Shown: one piece after another, positions 50,126 through 62,215 of the stretch
Layout: each line of letters begins with the position of its first letter
How positions within the stretch are numbered: position 1 is the first letter of the stretch
Assembly (NCBI GenBank): GCA_035222895.1
Contig: JAVYIG010007188.1
Location: 41,806 to 105,805 of the forward strand
Length of the DNA: 64,000 bases
Origin: Strongylocentrotus droebachiensis
Taxonomy: Eukaryota > Echinodermata > Echinoidea > Camarodonta > Strongylocentrotidae
Reading direction: 5' to 3'
Notes under the pieces: generated by a model
Databases searched by the model: none
What the model saw: the letters and a program-made list of their open reading frames with translations, nothing else
What the model was told of the DNA's origin: nothing
Position numbers and translations under genes: made by a program

Positions 50126-50229
50126 CTCTCCTTCTCGCTCTGTTTTGATTATCTTTTCGTCCCACTTCTTCACCAAGATCTTTCTCTACCTCGTATTTCC
50201 TATTCGTTTTGCTCTCCATAATTACGAGT

Positions 50230-52009
50230 AACGTTCGTGTCGAAATGCTTGAACTGCGTACGTATGAAATGGGTCAGGCTAGAATAAACTTTTCTCCCCG
50301 ATAGTGGCGCTAGTAAAAATGCTATCTTCATTTACGTCACACCCGGGTCATGCATTCTACTATCTCCAGATAAATATGTTTGTTCTGAGAGTGCTTTCGC
50401 AGAGGGCTGCTCAAGTATTATGTTAATCAATCACTTGTTCCTTTCAGTAAACACCAAAAGTGATGAAGATAAGCAATTTCAAGCCTCGCGGTTGTAGCCG
50501 ATTTTGGCCTCTTCTTCAATTGGTAAGCTGCAATACCTCTAAAATTCTGTTTCATTACTCATATGACTACTGAAACGTGACTCGAGTACACATTTTTTGC
50601 TGTTCATAGTTTATGGGGGCGCTAAAATATGTATCTCATTCTTAGTCAATACTTTATTAATGCATTCATTTTATAATTTGTTTATTCATTAATTGATTAA
50701 TTAATTAATTCATTTATTTATTCATTTATTTATTCGTTAAGTCTGTTCAAATTCCTAATAATTATTCAAGTTCATGAACAAATATTTAAATTTATTATAG
50801 AAAAAAATACGGAGCATCATAAACAGATTGAGATTAAGAACAAAACAAGGTAATAGGAAGAAGAGGAGGGGCATACTGAGAAGCTTATAGCTTGTAAAAT
50901 GTAAACTCCCTGAGTATCTAAAGAAACTTGTCCTAAACATTATATGATTTAGCTAAGCAAATTTGCAAAAAATAATATCAAATAAAATTTAAAAAAACAA
51001 TAAAATATACGTAATTACGTGCACTATATACAGAAAAAAGCATGAATTTTGAAAAGTCAAATAGGTGAAAAACAGACAAAGTAGAGAGTCGATTAAATCA
51101 GTAATAAATCAATATAAAAAACGGATTTAAATCTAATGTTTAAACTAAAATCCAAATACTTGCATTCGACTGCAAGAATTTCAATCTCTCGCAATCGTGA
51201 CCGCACGATTATATGATAAACAGCAAAGGTTTTTAATTTTGTCACGATATCCACTTATGGTAAATGCGTTTAAGGAAGACGTAAATTCTTACCGGGAAAG
51301 AGGAAACGGCGTCACTGGCCCGGTCTTTGGCACGAGGTGGATAATTCTTGGAAAGCAATGCTTTGGTATCTCGTTAACGTCACTTCACAGTGTGTATACA
51401 ATCTAATCTACTCTACTATGAACCTTCACTCATTAATCTCTCGTTAGGGGGTGGATTTAATTGATATCCAATACAACAATGTCTTCAACTTGCGATTATC
51501 AGGAGGGAACTGACCGAGATTTAGGAATAGAGTTAATCTATTATACTACTACTAATCATAGATCACATTTATAACACGCCTAATACTTTGATTCTAGGCG
51601 CCGTATATATTATCACCACGGTCATCGGATTCAGGCTTATCCGCACACAATGTATGCACACTCTCCACTCCCTGGGGAGCATTATCACGTGTAAAATTCA
51701 CTGAGAGATCGAAGATATAAACCACGTCTTCATGCCTTCTGATAAACTAAATGAGCTTGTAAATTTCTAGAAAGAAATTATTAAAAATAAAGAAAATTTA
51801 ATAAATTTGAGAAATTACTACGGAAAAAGTAACAAGGGGCATGGCATTATGCATGCAAGTCATTCGGTTTCTTCTATTTGGAGATGTTGTAAATGTGCAC
51901 ATGCATACATTATAAAGTTAACCTTGCATTTTATAGGCCCATCAAAAACTACATATTTATATATATAATCTATCGCAAACATATGACATCATAAAGGCAA
52001 ATCTTCCAG
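50230..52009. other. Intronic stretch without a recognised element
   Basis: Contains an ATT/AATT-rich patch at 50650-50745; nothing else recognised. Confidence 0.5.
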
Positions 52010-52395
52010 TTATGTTATAAAGGTAAAAATGTAATATCATGAACATTCGCGACAAACATTTATCAAACTCAAACACTGTCTGGAAAGAAGAAAGCAAACT
52101 AATAACTATGCAGTCGAATAATGAAAATAAATCTGAAATGCCAAACTAACGATCCATCGAACTACTACTCGACCACCGCTTGCTTTCAAATATTCATGTT
52201 ATGTTATAAAGGTATTGTAATAACATTATTGAATACCATGAAAGCTCGCGACAGCCATTTATTAAATTCAAATACTGTCTGGAAAGATGAATGCAAACTA
52301 ATTATACTATTCAATCAAATAATGAAAAGAAATCTGACAAGCCTAATTGCCCATCCATTCATCGAACTGCTCCACGACCACCACTGCTATCATCT
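52010..52395 (+). repeat. Tandem repeat, about 189 bp x 2
   Basis: TTATGTTATAAAGGTA begins each unit (52010 and 52199). ACTGTCTGGAAAGA, GCAAACTAAT and CGACCACC follow in the same order in both. Confidence 0.9.
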
Positions 52396-52547
52396 AACAA
52401 TACAAGTCTTTCCACTTTAATACAGACCAACAAATATAATCTTCAAAGTAATGATCATTTCGTACCAACGCGAAGTCATGTACGTGCAACTGGGCAATCG
52501 TTTTCTATAATTGAACACGTCAGTAAAGTACTCTTTACTTTTACAGT

Positions 52548-52991
52548 AGGGACTTTTAGAAATGCACGTCAAGAGCTTTGACTGCAACGTGTGACGTCAT
52601 TTTAAGGCACTGCGCCTGCGTCACGTGGTCTCAGTCGGCGATCGAGAATGCGTCAACCTTGATTTTCCTAAATCTAGTACATGCAATACATACATACATA
52701 TTGACATTTATAAAGCGCCTTTACATGCTGAAATGTGTAGAACAGGTGTCACATGCACCTGTTCTACACATATTTACATATTAGCAGTGAAGGGATGTTC
52801 TTTGTTGAGGGTAGAATGAGGAATGTCCTCTTTCTTTGTCCGTGATGTTTATTGTGTTACTTCCTGCATGCATATCGTCGAGTGCAATCTAAAAGATTTC
52901 TAATTGTAGCCAACATGGGCAGTTAAGTACGTTGACACGCATGATCAGTCGGCGTTCGTCGTGTTCTCGTTCACTCATTCTAAAAGTCCCT
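52548..52991 (-). mobile_element. Family K element (TA-flanked)
   Basis: 444 bp, ends AGGGACTTTTAGA and TCTAAAAGTCCCT. Opposite orientation to the copy at 35517. Central hairpin GTGTAGAACAGGTG/CACCTGTTCTACAC at 52736-52770. Contains TGACGTCA at 52592-52599. Confidence 0.85.
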
Positions 52992-53288
52992 AACAATAAA
53001 GCGAGTACTACGTTATCTATAACACATTGAGCAAATACGGGACGATCGTTCAAAAGAAACTTTTCATTTAGTTTAACGCTTTATTAGACTATCAAAATCA
53101 GCAGTAGTTGTCCGTATATGCATACAATAACGTTGCATACAAACACTTTTAAACAAAAGACTGATATCATGAAATTCACGCACAAAATAGGATTTTGCAT
53201 TGATTGGTTTAAAAAAAAATGAGCAAATTATATAACCGTGATAACAAGGCATGTTCTTTGTGGTGTGGTAATTTCCACAAAAACTCCA

Positions 53289-53550
53289 TTAGCAAGACAT
53301 TAATCCACATTTGGTACTCTCCACCCAGGTGCTAAATGGACACCCGGTAGGATGCGAAAGTCATTGTAGTTTGCTCATCATTGAGAGCGTCTGTTAAATG
53401 GCGCATACGTCGTGTGATGTGGGGACAAGCCTAAAACCGACGACCAGAGTAATGAAATACATATGTAAAGCACTAAAAAGGATATCGTTGATGTACCAAG
53501 TGCTAGATAAACATACAATATTATTAACATTATTATTATCATTATATACA
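53289..53550 (+). mobile_element. SINE-1 copy, 5' truncated
   Basis: Starts at TTAGCAAGACATTAATCC, without tRNA head; CTCCACCCAGGTG, GTCATTGTAG.. and an ATT-rich tail (53518-53548). Confidence 0.75.
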
Positions 53551-53717
53551 ATATAAACATAATTATTGATCTCAATCTGAACAATCGGTTGTGAGTGAAA
53601 CTACTTGACGAAATGGAAAAGGAGGCGTAAAGTCTAGACACGAGCTGTTTAAAGAGGATGCATTATAAAGTCAACATCAAACGGACGTTAACATTGACGA
53701 GCTCGTCTAATATTGTT

Positions 53718-53900
53718 ATATAGTTGAGTTCTGGTCACGCGATTGCGTCGTGAAAAAAACTGTGTTTGAGAGATTGGAAAAGAATGATCGTGTAGCACAT
53801 AAGTATTGGTGTACTCAGTGAAGATTTTTAATCATCAAAATGATAAGAAATTTGCCCAGTCTTGCACCGACACAGAAATATGTATATGAGAAGGACACCT
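53718..53900 (+). mobile_element. Family J MITE, left part
   Basis: ATAGTTGAGTTCTGG, then ATTGCGTCGTGAAA and ATCATCAAAATGATAAGAAA as in the copy at 20125. The right part is replaced by a GA tract at 53943. Confidence 0.75.
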
Positions 53901-53942
53901 GGGAAAATGTAGATAGAGATGGAGAAGAGAAAGGAAGTGACA

Positions 53943-54088
53943 TGAGAGAGAGAGAGAGAGAGAGAGAGACATACATACAGAGAGAAAGAGAGAGAGAAAG
54001 AGAGAGACAGAGAGAGGGGGAAATAAAGCATAATGATAAGAAGGAGAGGGTGAAAGGGAGAAAGAGAGAGAGAGAGAGAGAGAAAGTG
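53943..54088 (+). repeat. (GA)n purine tract
   Basis: GA repeat directly following a truncated J element. Confidence 0.95.
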
Positions 54089-54694
54089 GAATACATGTAG
54101 AAATAGATTGGAGGCAGGATTCAAGGCGCAGTGCTCAACGTGAATATTAAACTGAATGACAGTGAGAAAGTTCTCTACATGATTACGCTTGCATGGTCAA
54201 CACAGCAGTGTTTGGTCTCACTACACTAATGTTTGAAATGTTTTTTTAAGGGGATTAATTCCGCGACCATAATGAGGTAAAGTCATACATTATTACATAA
54301 CAACCAGACAAATTATACGAGTCTTCTAAACCTTTGTACCAACAGATAGGTCCACTAAATTAGAAGATATCCCGTCCGAGACCGATTAGAGATCTATGGA
54401 ATTCACCTTCCGAAACAGGCCACATGCGAGTTTTCTCGATAAGAGTTTTATATGTTAAAAATAATGCATTATTTTCAATCATTTAGCAAGATACAAAAGG
54501 TCGACCCTGATTGGCTGAAAATCAAATTACGTTTATTTATTTTTTAGTTGCGATTAATTGCAACCTTACGTAAACTAAAAAGAGATGACGAGATAATTTA
54601 AGAGAAGAAAACGAGAAGACGAGTTGGTGGAACTCGACCTGTTTTGGACGATGCCCCCAACCATCACATTTGATTTGCCATGACTTTTCTTTTC

Positions 54695-54714
54695 GGGGGG
54701 GGGGGGGGGGGGGG
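54695..54714 (+). repeat. Homopolymer of 20 G
   Basis: Uninterrupted G run after CTTTTC. A 13-G run lies at 2179-2191. Such runs can form G-quadruplexes and are prone to length error in assemblies. Confidence 0.95.
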
Positions 54715-54719
54715 AGTTC

Positions 54720-55590
54720 CATCAGGTCGGTATAATGAATTCACCTTTACAGTAACATTTTGTCTTTTGTTTTGTTTCAATATCAATCAATACTAAAGAA
54801 CCTGTCACTGTCTAAACTTATGGTAGAAATCCAGCAGCCTGACGTGTAAATTGAACCTTTTCAAAATGAGATGTCATTTTCTTCTAAAGTGTTGATTTTT
54901 GATGCAATAACTTTTTGGAGAAGAAAAATAAGTTGTTGTTTTGACCCAAATTTCAAGAAGGCTAGTCTTCAAATCAGTGCAGTAAGAGTTATCTGCAAAA
55001 CAATTACAACAATTTGCAAAAGAGAATTAAATCCAAAGATAGACTCGCAGTGTTCAAGGTAGAGTTAATTTGCCATGTATGTGGTATCGCAGCATGATCA
55101 CTGTGTGCATATTGACCTCTACATGACACGTCGGCACGGAAATAATTACCTCGAAACATCGAACAATTATAGAAAATGTATATTACTTAACAAAATAAGA
55201 TCTTGCCGATATGGGAGGGACATAATATAGGTTTAATATAATCGTATTTTTTAACGTATTTTCACAATCCGTCGGTAACAAAACTACATTTCACGGTTGA
55301 TTCATTTGCATGTCATAGTGAGAAATGGAAGTTCTCAAAAAGTCGAATATTAAGCTCATCTATTTAGTTTCCCCAATCATTCGTTAAACTCTTGTATCAA
55401 CTTTATTGACTAGATCGCTTTTTTAATTTACAAAATCCTACCTTTGATTCAAATTTGTGTTTGAATGAAAGTACGCAACAAAACTGTGATGAATTGAGAA
55501 TCTATCAAATTGATCAAAAGATGTAGCGCAGCTATAATACAAACATAATATCATAATGCACTTACTAAAGTAGGCAATGTCATTTCCCCA
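54720..55590. other. Intronic stretch without a recognised element
   Basis: AT-rich; nothing recognised. Confidence 0.5.
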
Positions 55591-55597
55591 GCTGTAA

Positions 55598-55795
55598 CTG
55601 GGCCGCCGTGATGAGGCTCTAAAGCGTTCACGGACTTTCGTCCTACCCCGTACCCATTAAATCACATGGGTGGAGAGTGGCAAATATAGATTAATGCCTC
55701 GACATAGGAAGTGGTGTCACGGTGGCACTCGAACCGCGAACCGTATGATCCACAGCCCTGTTGACTCATCAACTAGACCACGAGACCTCTAGCCT
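55598..55795 (-). mobile_element. SINE-1 copy
   Basis: On the minus strand AGGTCTCGTGGTCTAGTTGA, B box GCGGTTCGAGTGCCACCG, CATTAATCTATATTTGCCAC and CCACCCATGTG. The 3' tail is missing. Confidence 0.85.
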
Positions 55796-56630
55796 AGTAC
55801 AACTTTGAAAGCAGTGAAGCGTTGTGCACCTAACGCCTATAACGTTGAGACTAAACATGGAATACTCCCAGACGTTCAAGTTCGAACTCCGAAGGCGATC
55901 ATTGTTATTTGATAAAGCGAGATATTTTTGTTACCTGTAATTTCTCTCCATGTGAAAACAATTTGTGATAATATCACACTTGTCACAAAAGTTCACGCGT
56001 GAGAGAAAGGTCATACCAGACAAAAATGTTGAGGCAATCGAACTGAGATAAGGCCAATCTGTCTTGCTTTTTTTATTCTAAGACAAAAAAGAGAGAACGT
56101 ATGATGACATGAATCCAATGTCTTTGATAAGCATGATAAGCTATCATTCCGTTCCTCATATATCTTTCTTTGGAATGCCTCCATTTGAGTTTGAAGGTAT
56201 CCCCCCACGTTTGTTTAACAAATTAAGTATTACACTAGCTGAAGACTAAGGTAACCAAACCATATCAGTAGATGACTTCACTTAAGTATCATAAGTAAAT
56301 AAGCAAATTGTTTCAAAGGAAGTGAAGATATGACAGGCAATGTAAAAACAATGAAAAAATTGAGGAGTCTAGTTTAGGAGCAGAGCTTGTACATGATTAG
56401 GTTCCTATAAAATGTTAGGTAGCATTATAAAGTCTGATTGTTTTTCCTCTACGTTTCTTCCTCTAAAACCCAAGTCTTTTCACTGTTCATACCAATTTCT
56501 CATTAGCATTCATTACCTATATATCTGTATTATATAAATTGTTGGGGGCTAAATTATTGAAGGTAGTCCACGACAAATCATTTTCTAAATTTCTGACTAT
56601 ACCCCTCCGCATTCGTTCTTGTTCTTTAAA

Positions 56631-57082
56631 GGTAATACAAAGTTTTGGTATGGGGTCATGAATTTGGTTCAAATGAACATATAAGAAGTATATGAGATCC
56701 TACAACAATCAATGATCGTTGTCGCGGTTGAAATCGAGTATAAAGTGACGAAATTATGAATAATAAACTTTTTATGTTGTATAGATCCCTACCAAGATTG
56801 AAATTACAATGTTTCTTTACTAAAATCGATAGATTGTGTATTCCCGTTTGGAAATTATATATCAGAACATAACTGCATATTCCGATATTTTCATGGTCGC
56901 AGCTACCATTGTATGGCCGTAGGCGCCATTTGGGAGCACCGATTAATTTGATATTTTAATTTCTCGAATCCTCTGTGTTTTAGAGCTCAATTTTTTCAAA
57001 GTTGCTTATTCGAACTCTAGGTGTCACAATTAAATTTTATAATCGAATCCTGTTGAAGTATTACCAAAACTTTGTATTACCT
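56631..57082. mobile_element. Family L MITE (TTAA-flanked), 452 bp
   Basis: Exact 21-bp terminal inverted repeats AGGTAATACAAAGTTTTGG(TA), directly bordered by TTAA at 56627-56630 and 57083-57086. No coding capacity. The target and ends are as expected for a piggyBac-type non-autonomous element. Confidence 0.9.
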
Positions 57083-58136
57083 TTAAGTACGTTTACATCA
57101 ACTAATTTGTTATAATACCACTCATTTTATGAATGTAATTTCTTTTAAAATGTCAATATTTTCCCATACACGGTGTATATGATTTGCATGTGTGGAATCA
57201 ATTTGAAATTGAAATCAAAATTGACAAAAATGAAATTGATCAATATGCATCAAACGGCAAAACAGAACGGTTAGGTTTTTTTAACAGGAAGCATGGACCT
57301 GTATAAAGTGGACCTATAATATAACAACATGCTTGTGGCTCTATTCGTTATACATGTATGATAAAGGATGCCTCTCTCACCAACCGTCTGCCAAGAGTAT
57401 TCGGACTGTTGTTTCATGGTTTCAAAAGGACACACGCTCACGTCACACCCTCTTCAACAAACCCTTCTCCTATTAACTCATTTATCTTCCATTTGAACTT
57501 CAGCCCTCCACGAGAACGCCTAGGTCGGGAGGATGCCATACGAACCCGGCACAGGTGGGAAAGATAAATGACAATGTCAACATAGGAAAGAGTGGCTGTT
57601 TACACCCAGCTGCCAGATAATGTATGGACGGTAAGTGGTGAACTTGAAGCTGCACGGGTTGAGCTATTCGTTCAAAATATGCATGACCTTTTCTTGTGGT
57701 GAAATAATCACATTTTGTATTATTGTTCACTCACAGCATTATCTAGTCCTTATATTAGGAATTTAGTAAAATAGGGAAAATTATTCTCGTCCAACTTGTT
57801 TATGTACATACCACTTGTTGGTTTTCTGTTATATTTATGTATGGTGAAACAAAATGTTCATGTATATGAATGAAGTTTACTATTGAAATTCAAATTCATA
57901 CCCCATTCATACATGTTCACTCCTACCACGAATTAACAACAACCCTACATTTCAATATCTATGTTTTATCAATAATTACGTGCAGCTCATGAATACTCAT
58001 TCTTGTGCATTATGTGTGTATGTAGTAGTAAGATATCTTATACGTCCTCTAAAGTCAAAATTAATTCAGATTATAACATGAAGGAATCAGGTCCCTGTTT
58101 CATCAAACTTGTTTATCAATAACAAGATACGATAAT

Positions 58137-58453
58137 AAGGGAGTTTACAGATAGCACATGGTACAAATGACCCCAAATATCCACAGATCTTTTACACATG
58201 GAGAAGTTCCTCTTTGAGCATCTTAGAATAATAACTGCCAAAGTCCTATATGTGCTTCATTTATACCTTTTGTTTGACCTCTTGAAAAATATACTTCCAC
58301 CTGCGTATCACAGAATGTACCGTTGGTGCATAAATGAATAATGTTACATAACTTTCATGAGCGCATATCCAGTATTCATCTCTGTGGGTTTTACCATTTT
58401 GGTACAAATGACCTTTATCTGCCCATGCGCATATTGTATCTGTAAACTCCCTT
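58137..58453. mobile_element. Family P element nested in family A copy 6
   Basis: Inverted ends AAGGGAGTTTACAGATA and complement (19 bp exact including flanking AT). GCACATGGTACAAATGACC near the left and GCCCATGCGCATATTGTATC near the right recur in the copy at 60261. TA lies at both borders. Confidence 0.85.
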
Positions 58454-58535
58454 ATTGGTACAAACTACTGACCGAAATCCTTGCATTTGATTGGCTGACA
58501 GCAGATTTGTAATGGATCTGTGGCAGTTGATATTA

Positions 58536-58655
58536 GGGACTTTCAGATTTGTACGTCGACATAGTGGACTGCTACGTGTGACGTCCCTACAGTGCCTTAA
58601 AAAGGACGTCACACGTAGCAGCCCACTATGTCGACGTGCAAATCTAAAAGTTCCC
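58536..58655. mobile_element. Family K deletion derivative nested in family A copy 6
   Basis: 120-bp near-perfect palindrome: GGGACTTTCAGATTTGTACG at the left and GTGCAAATCTAAAAGTTCCC at the right, arms about 51 bp (with GCTACGTGTGACGTCC). Only the ends of the 450-bp K element remain. Confidence 0.85.
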
Positions 58656-58699
58656 AATTGACAACAAGTTTTACGAAACAGGCCCCAGAGCCACATAAC

Positions 58700-60250
58700 C
58701 AAACGTAATTCGCGTTGACGTTCAAAAACATTCATTCATGCAACACAAAACACTAGCCATTCAGAGATATAAGGTGGTATCAACGCGATAGCCCTGTGGT
58801 TGCTTTAACAATAATATTCTTCAGGGAGATATACACGCATATATTCGGGTATGCATGGTTTATTTGCATATACCACAAGTTTCAAAACTCTAAACGTACA
58901 CAATATTTTGAGCGGTAATAATCTAAGAAGGTTGCCAACACAACCGCTGAATGGGATTTTTTGTTTAATTTATAGACATTTCCGATTATTTTCTCTTTTC
59001 CTAATCTAATCATTCTTTTACATCACTGATTTCCGTCTATAAACCCTACAAATTGTATTGAATAATATGTTCAACCATTATTAAATCAGTTGGGAGTGAT
59101 TTCTCTCATTATTCACGGAATATGGAACATTAACGTGACGGGTTTTATTTAGGTTGTTAGATGTACCTCATCTTGTCGTCAGGACGTGTCCATCTTGCGT
59201 CATAGGCATCTTTAATGCTGCAATGAACATGATGCCGTGTTCCCACTCTGTCTATCAAATCAGGAAAACGTATTCTAACTGTAAAGTAGAGCGTGATTTG
59301 AAGCATTTGCTGGTGATAGCCATTAATCTCATACAAAGTTGGTATGTAACTTCCCCCAGCTCAGCACATGCTCACAAAAGAATCACATTCTTTCATACAA
59401 TACCTCCACATTACCTTTCTTTTCCTGGTGATGCTACATCACGTATGACATAGCAACCCCTATGTTGGTATTGTATGGTCTATTGTAAACAGGTGGTCAG
59501 ATCTGGTGAAGCTACATACCACTGTCTCTTGTTAGCTCACTGAATGATTGACAGATGATGTCACAAGATGAATGCGATCTGGAGCATTTTCTTTAGGGTG
59601 GAGCTTAGCAGGTCTGAGAAAATTATCTTTAAAATTATAAAAAAAACTATGAAATATATTTAAATGTTTGAATAATAAAATACGAGTTATATTTTATTTA
59701 GATTTCACCCCACCTTCAAATGTACAGTTCAACGTAACACTCTAGTCACAAGACCGACATCTGAGCATCATTTCACGAAACCAAATACAATACCGGCATC
59801 CAATTGAAATATCTGTTCATTTCAAGACTCACGTTTTAACGGAATATCTGCGAACTTGTACTTGTGACGGATTTTTTAAACGCTGCCAGAATGACATGCA
59901 GATTGAACAAAACCGAACTAAATCATAATGACTGCTTTTGGTATTAAAAAGAAACAATCGGGGTAGAACCAGTATGGAGAAGGTTTGGCGAGTGACTGAG
60001 GTATTAGCACTTTGATCATCCTTTACTGCACTTGAATCATGTGTGAACATACCAACGGTGGTGTGTGTGAACGCATACCCTTTTTGCATACCTGAACAAG
60101 ATACACGACAAAGAATCACCTGTACCCCCTTCCTATACTCGTTTCCTTGTTAACATATCCATCAAGGGTTATTCCATGCCATACACTCCATCATTCAGTT
60201 GCCCATACTACTTCTCTTCGAGTTGCTCTTGAATCAGGTAACTTGACGGA
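58700..60250. other. Intronic stretch without a recognised element
   Basis: Nothing recognised. Confidence 0.45.
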
Positions 60251-60260
60251 TATTTAGAAG

Positions 60261-60563
60261 ACCAGTTCGTAGTTAGCACATGGTAAAAATGACCCCCCCC
60301 CCAATCCATTGAGTCCTTCGGAAAGGAGTTAAAGCCGTCCGTCCACTGCTTGCTTACTTACAATAATAAAAATACTTTCTTAGCAGTCAAGTAAAAGAAA
60401 GAAAGAAAGGAACAAACATCTTTTTCACATGGACTAGTCCCACTTTGTGCATTTATAATATCACTGCCAAAATATCCAATATTTGTCTCGGTGGGTTTTA
60501 CAGTATTTAGGTACCTCGTAAATGTTCTTTTATCTTCCCATGCGCAGATTGTATCTACGACTT
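60261..60563. mobile_element. Family P element with nested SINE-2 fragment
   Basis: AGCACATGGTAAAAATGACC and CTTCCCATGCGCAGATTGTA match the P copy at 58137; CACTGCCAAA and CGGTGGGTTTTAC-like words match inside. Decayed terminal repeats (ACCAGTTCGTAGTTA / TCTACGACTTGGTTT). Confidence 0.7.
60311..60397 (+). mobile_element. SINE-2 fragment, 5' truncated, inside family P
   Basis: TTAAAGCCGTCCGTCCACTG, CTTGCTTACTTACAATAAT and TTAGCAGTCAAGTAAAA follow the SINE-2 3' half seen at 7897-8093. It splits the P element where the 58-kb copy is continuous. Confidence 0.75.
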
Positions 60564-60569
60564 GGTTTA

Positions 60570-62020
60570 ATACGATGAAAACTATTCATACAAACAGATG
60601 GCTAATTTTTTCAAAAGTTGAGAGTTAGGGTAAAGTTGTAAATAGATATATCAACTTTCAGTGAAGGGATTAATGGTTAATTACTCGTTCCCTTTTAGTT
60701 AGCAGCTTCGTGACATCATAATTATTCTACTGAACTATTTTTTTTGTATATGGGAGTAGACAGCATTAGAAGACAATCATTTCGACATGACACATGTTTT
60801 GACATTTCTTAAATGCCGTATGATCATCGCGTTGTTACCTAGAATATAACCTACAATGATTGTTGAATACCCGGCGCCTATCTTTCACAAGAAGAGAATG
60901 AAATATATAATTCATAAATATATATATCTTTTTATCTGGCAGCAAGTTTACTACCAGGCGAATCCATCGCCTGCATAGAAATCTTTACGCACAAGACCTC
61001 AAATCCACACTCTCTTCTATATTCTCTGATTCACCGTTTGGTACATTCGATTGCAAAAACAGTGATTTTATAACATCAAGATGATAATCGCAATAACAAG
61101 GATAATGAATAATTCACTCTTTGCTTCAGAATAGTAAACACAAATCTCGTTGGAAGCATGATTGATAGTCATTAATGATGCCACAACCATTTCCCAGGCC
61201 AGGAAAACGAAAAATGGGAGTTTCGCAAGGTTATTAAATTCCTTACGTAATTCTACGAAACAAATATGCTCATTAACGTCCATCCAAATTCAAACGAACT
61301 GATTACATAACATGACATCTACGTAAACGAAAACAAAAATAAAGAAAGAAACAGAAATCCATTAAAGCATGGGAGTGGCACGCAATTATGGAGACCAGGT
61401 GATATATGACGAGAAATCAAATAAAAATGGTTTAAAAAATAGCTCCTTATATAATGGATAAATCGAGTGTTTCAAATAAAAAGTGACCTGACTTCTTCCA
61501 AAATATTTTTGATAACAAAGATAGTTGTTTTAAATGAAAAATAAATGGTATATACACTGTAGCAGCTTATGTCAAACAAATATTGTATAGACTCTAGGTG
61601 TCTTTTCCTTTTCCAAAGCACTCCAGTGCTATGTCTAGTTATCAGTTGGGAAATATCGAAATGTTATAGGCATGCTAGCCGAGTAAGAATTCTGTGAAAT
61701 CATCACACAGAAGAGACACATCTAGCAAACATAAATGTTAAGGAATCATCCTGTTCAGTTTGACAATTGTGTTTTCCATGAAAGTGAGCCATCCGAAAAG
61801 TTACTCAAATAGATAAGACAATATTAGCATTAGAAAAAAATACAACGTATCATCTTAAACGACATTAATTAGCATTTAGATGATTATTAGTTTTATTGCT
61901 GGGTATACAAGAAAACAGTGCCTCCATAAACTTTTTAAGGTTGGCTTAACTTTATTTAGAACGCTCTGTAATCTTTACATATTACGCTAGAGATGGTGGT
62001 TTAGTGGTGGTGGTTATTTT
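60570..62020. other. Intronic stretch near exon 1 without a recognised element
   Basis: Nothing recognised. AT-rich. Confidence 0.45.
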
Positions 62021-62024
62021 ACCT

Positions 62025-62215
62025 GACATCTAAGAAAGCAATATTATGCTTGTTAGTAAGCAACCAGAATACCGACGACTTTAGGTCCTCTCCGACGGAC
62101 CTGGTAATGAGGATTAATGTCTGCCAAAGGGCACTAGCGCATCGACTTAGTTTTCGAACCCGGGTCACCAGATTACGAGACCACTGCTCTACCAACTGAG
62201 CTATCGCGCCTCCTG
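62025..62215 (-). mobile_element. SINE-2 copy (tRNA-headed), 35 bp from the exon 1 donor
   Basis: On the minus strand the head reads GGCGCGATAGCTCAGTTGGT with AGAGCAGTGGTCTCGTAA and B box CCGGGTTCGAAAAC, close to a real tRNA but without a pairing 3' acceptor. Then TGCGCTAGTGCCCTTTGGCA, ATTAATCCTCATTACCAGG and TAAAGTCGTCGGTATTCTGG. Ends ..GTCAGGTAAAATAACC. It sits in the sense direction immediately downstream of the PRKG1 donor. Confidence 0.85.

Larger units (their letters stand above)
58088..58687. mobile_element. Family A variant MITE, copy 6, interrupted twice
   Basis: Left end CAGGTCCCTGTTTCATCAAA at 58088, right end TTTTACGAAACAGGCCCCAG near 58687. The middle (CCTTGCATTTGATTGGCTGA, 58479) lies between two insertions at 58137-58453 and 58536-58655. 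Without them it would be about 160 bp, the usual size. Confidence 0.85.
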
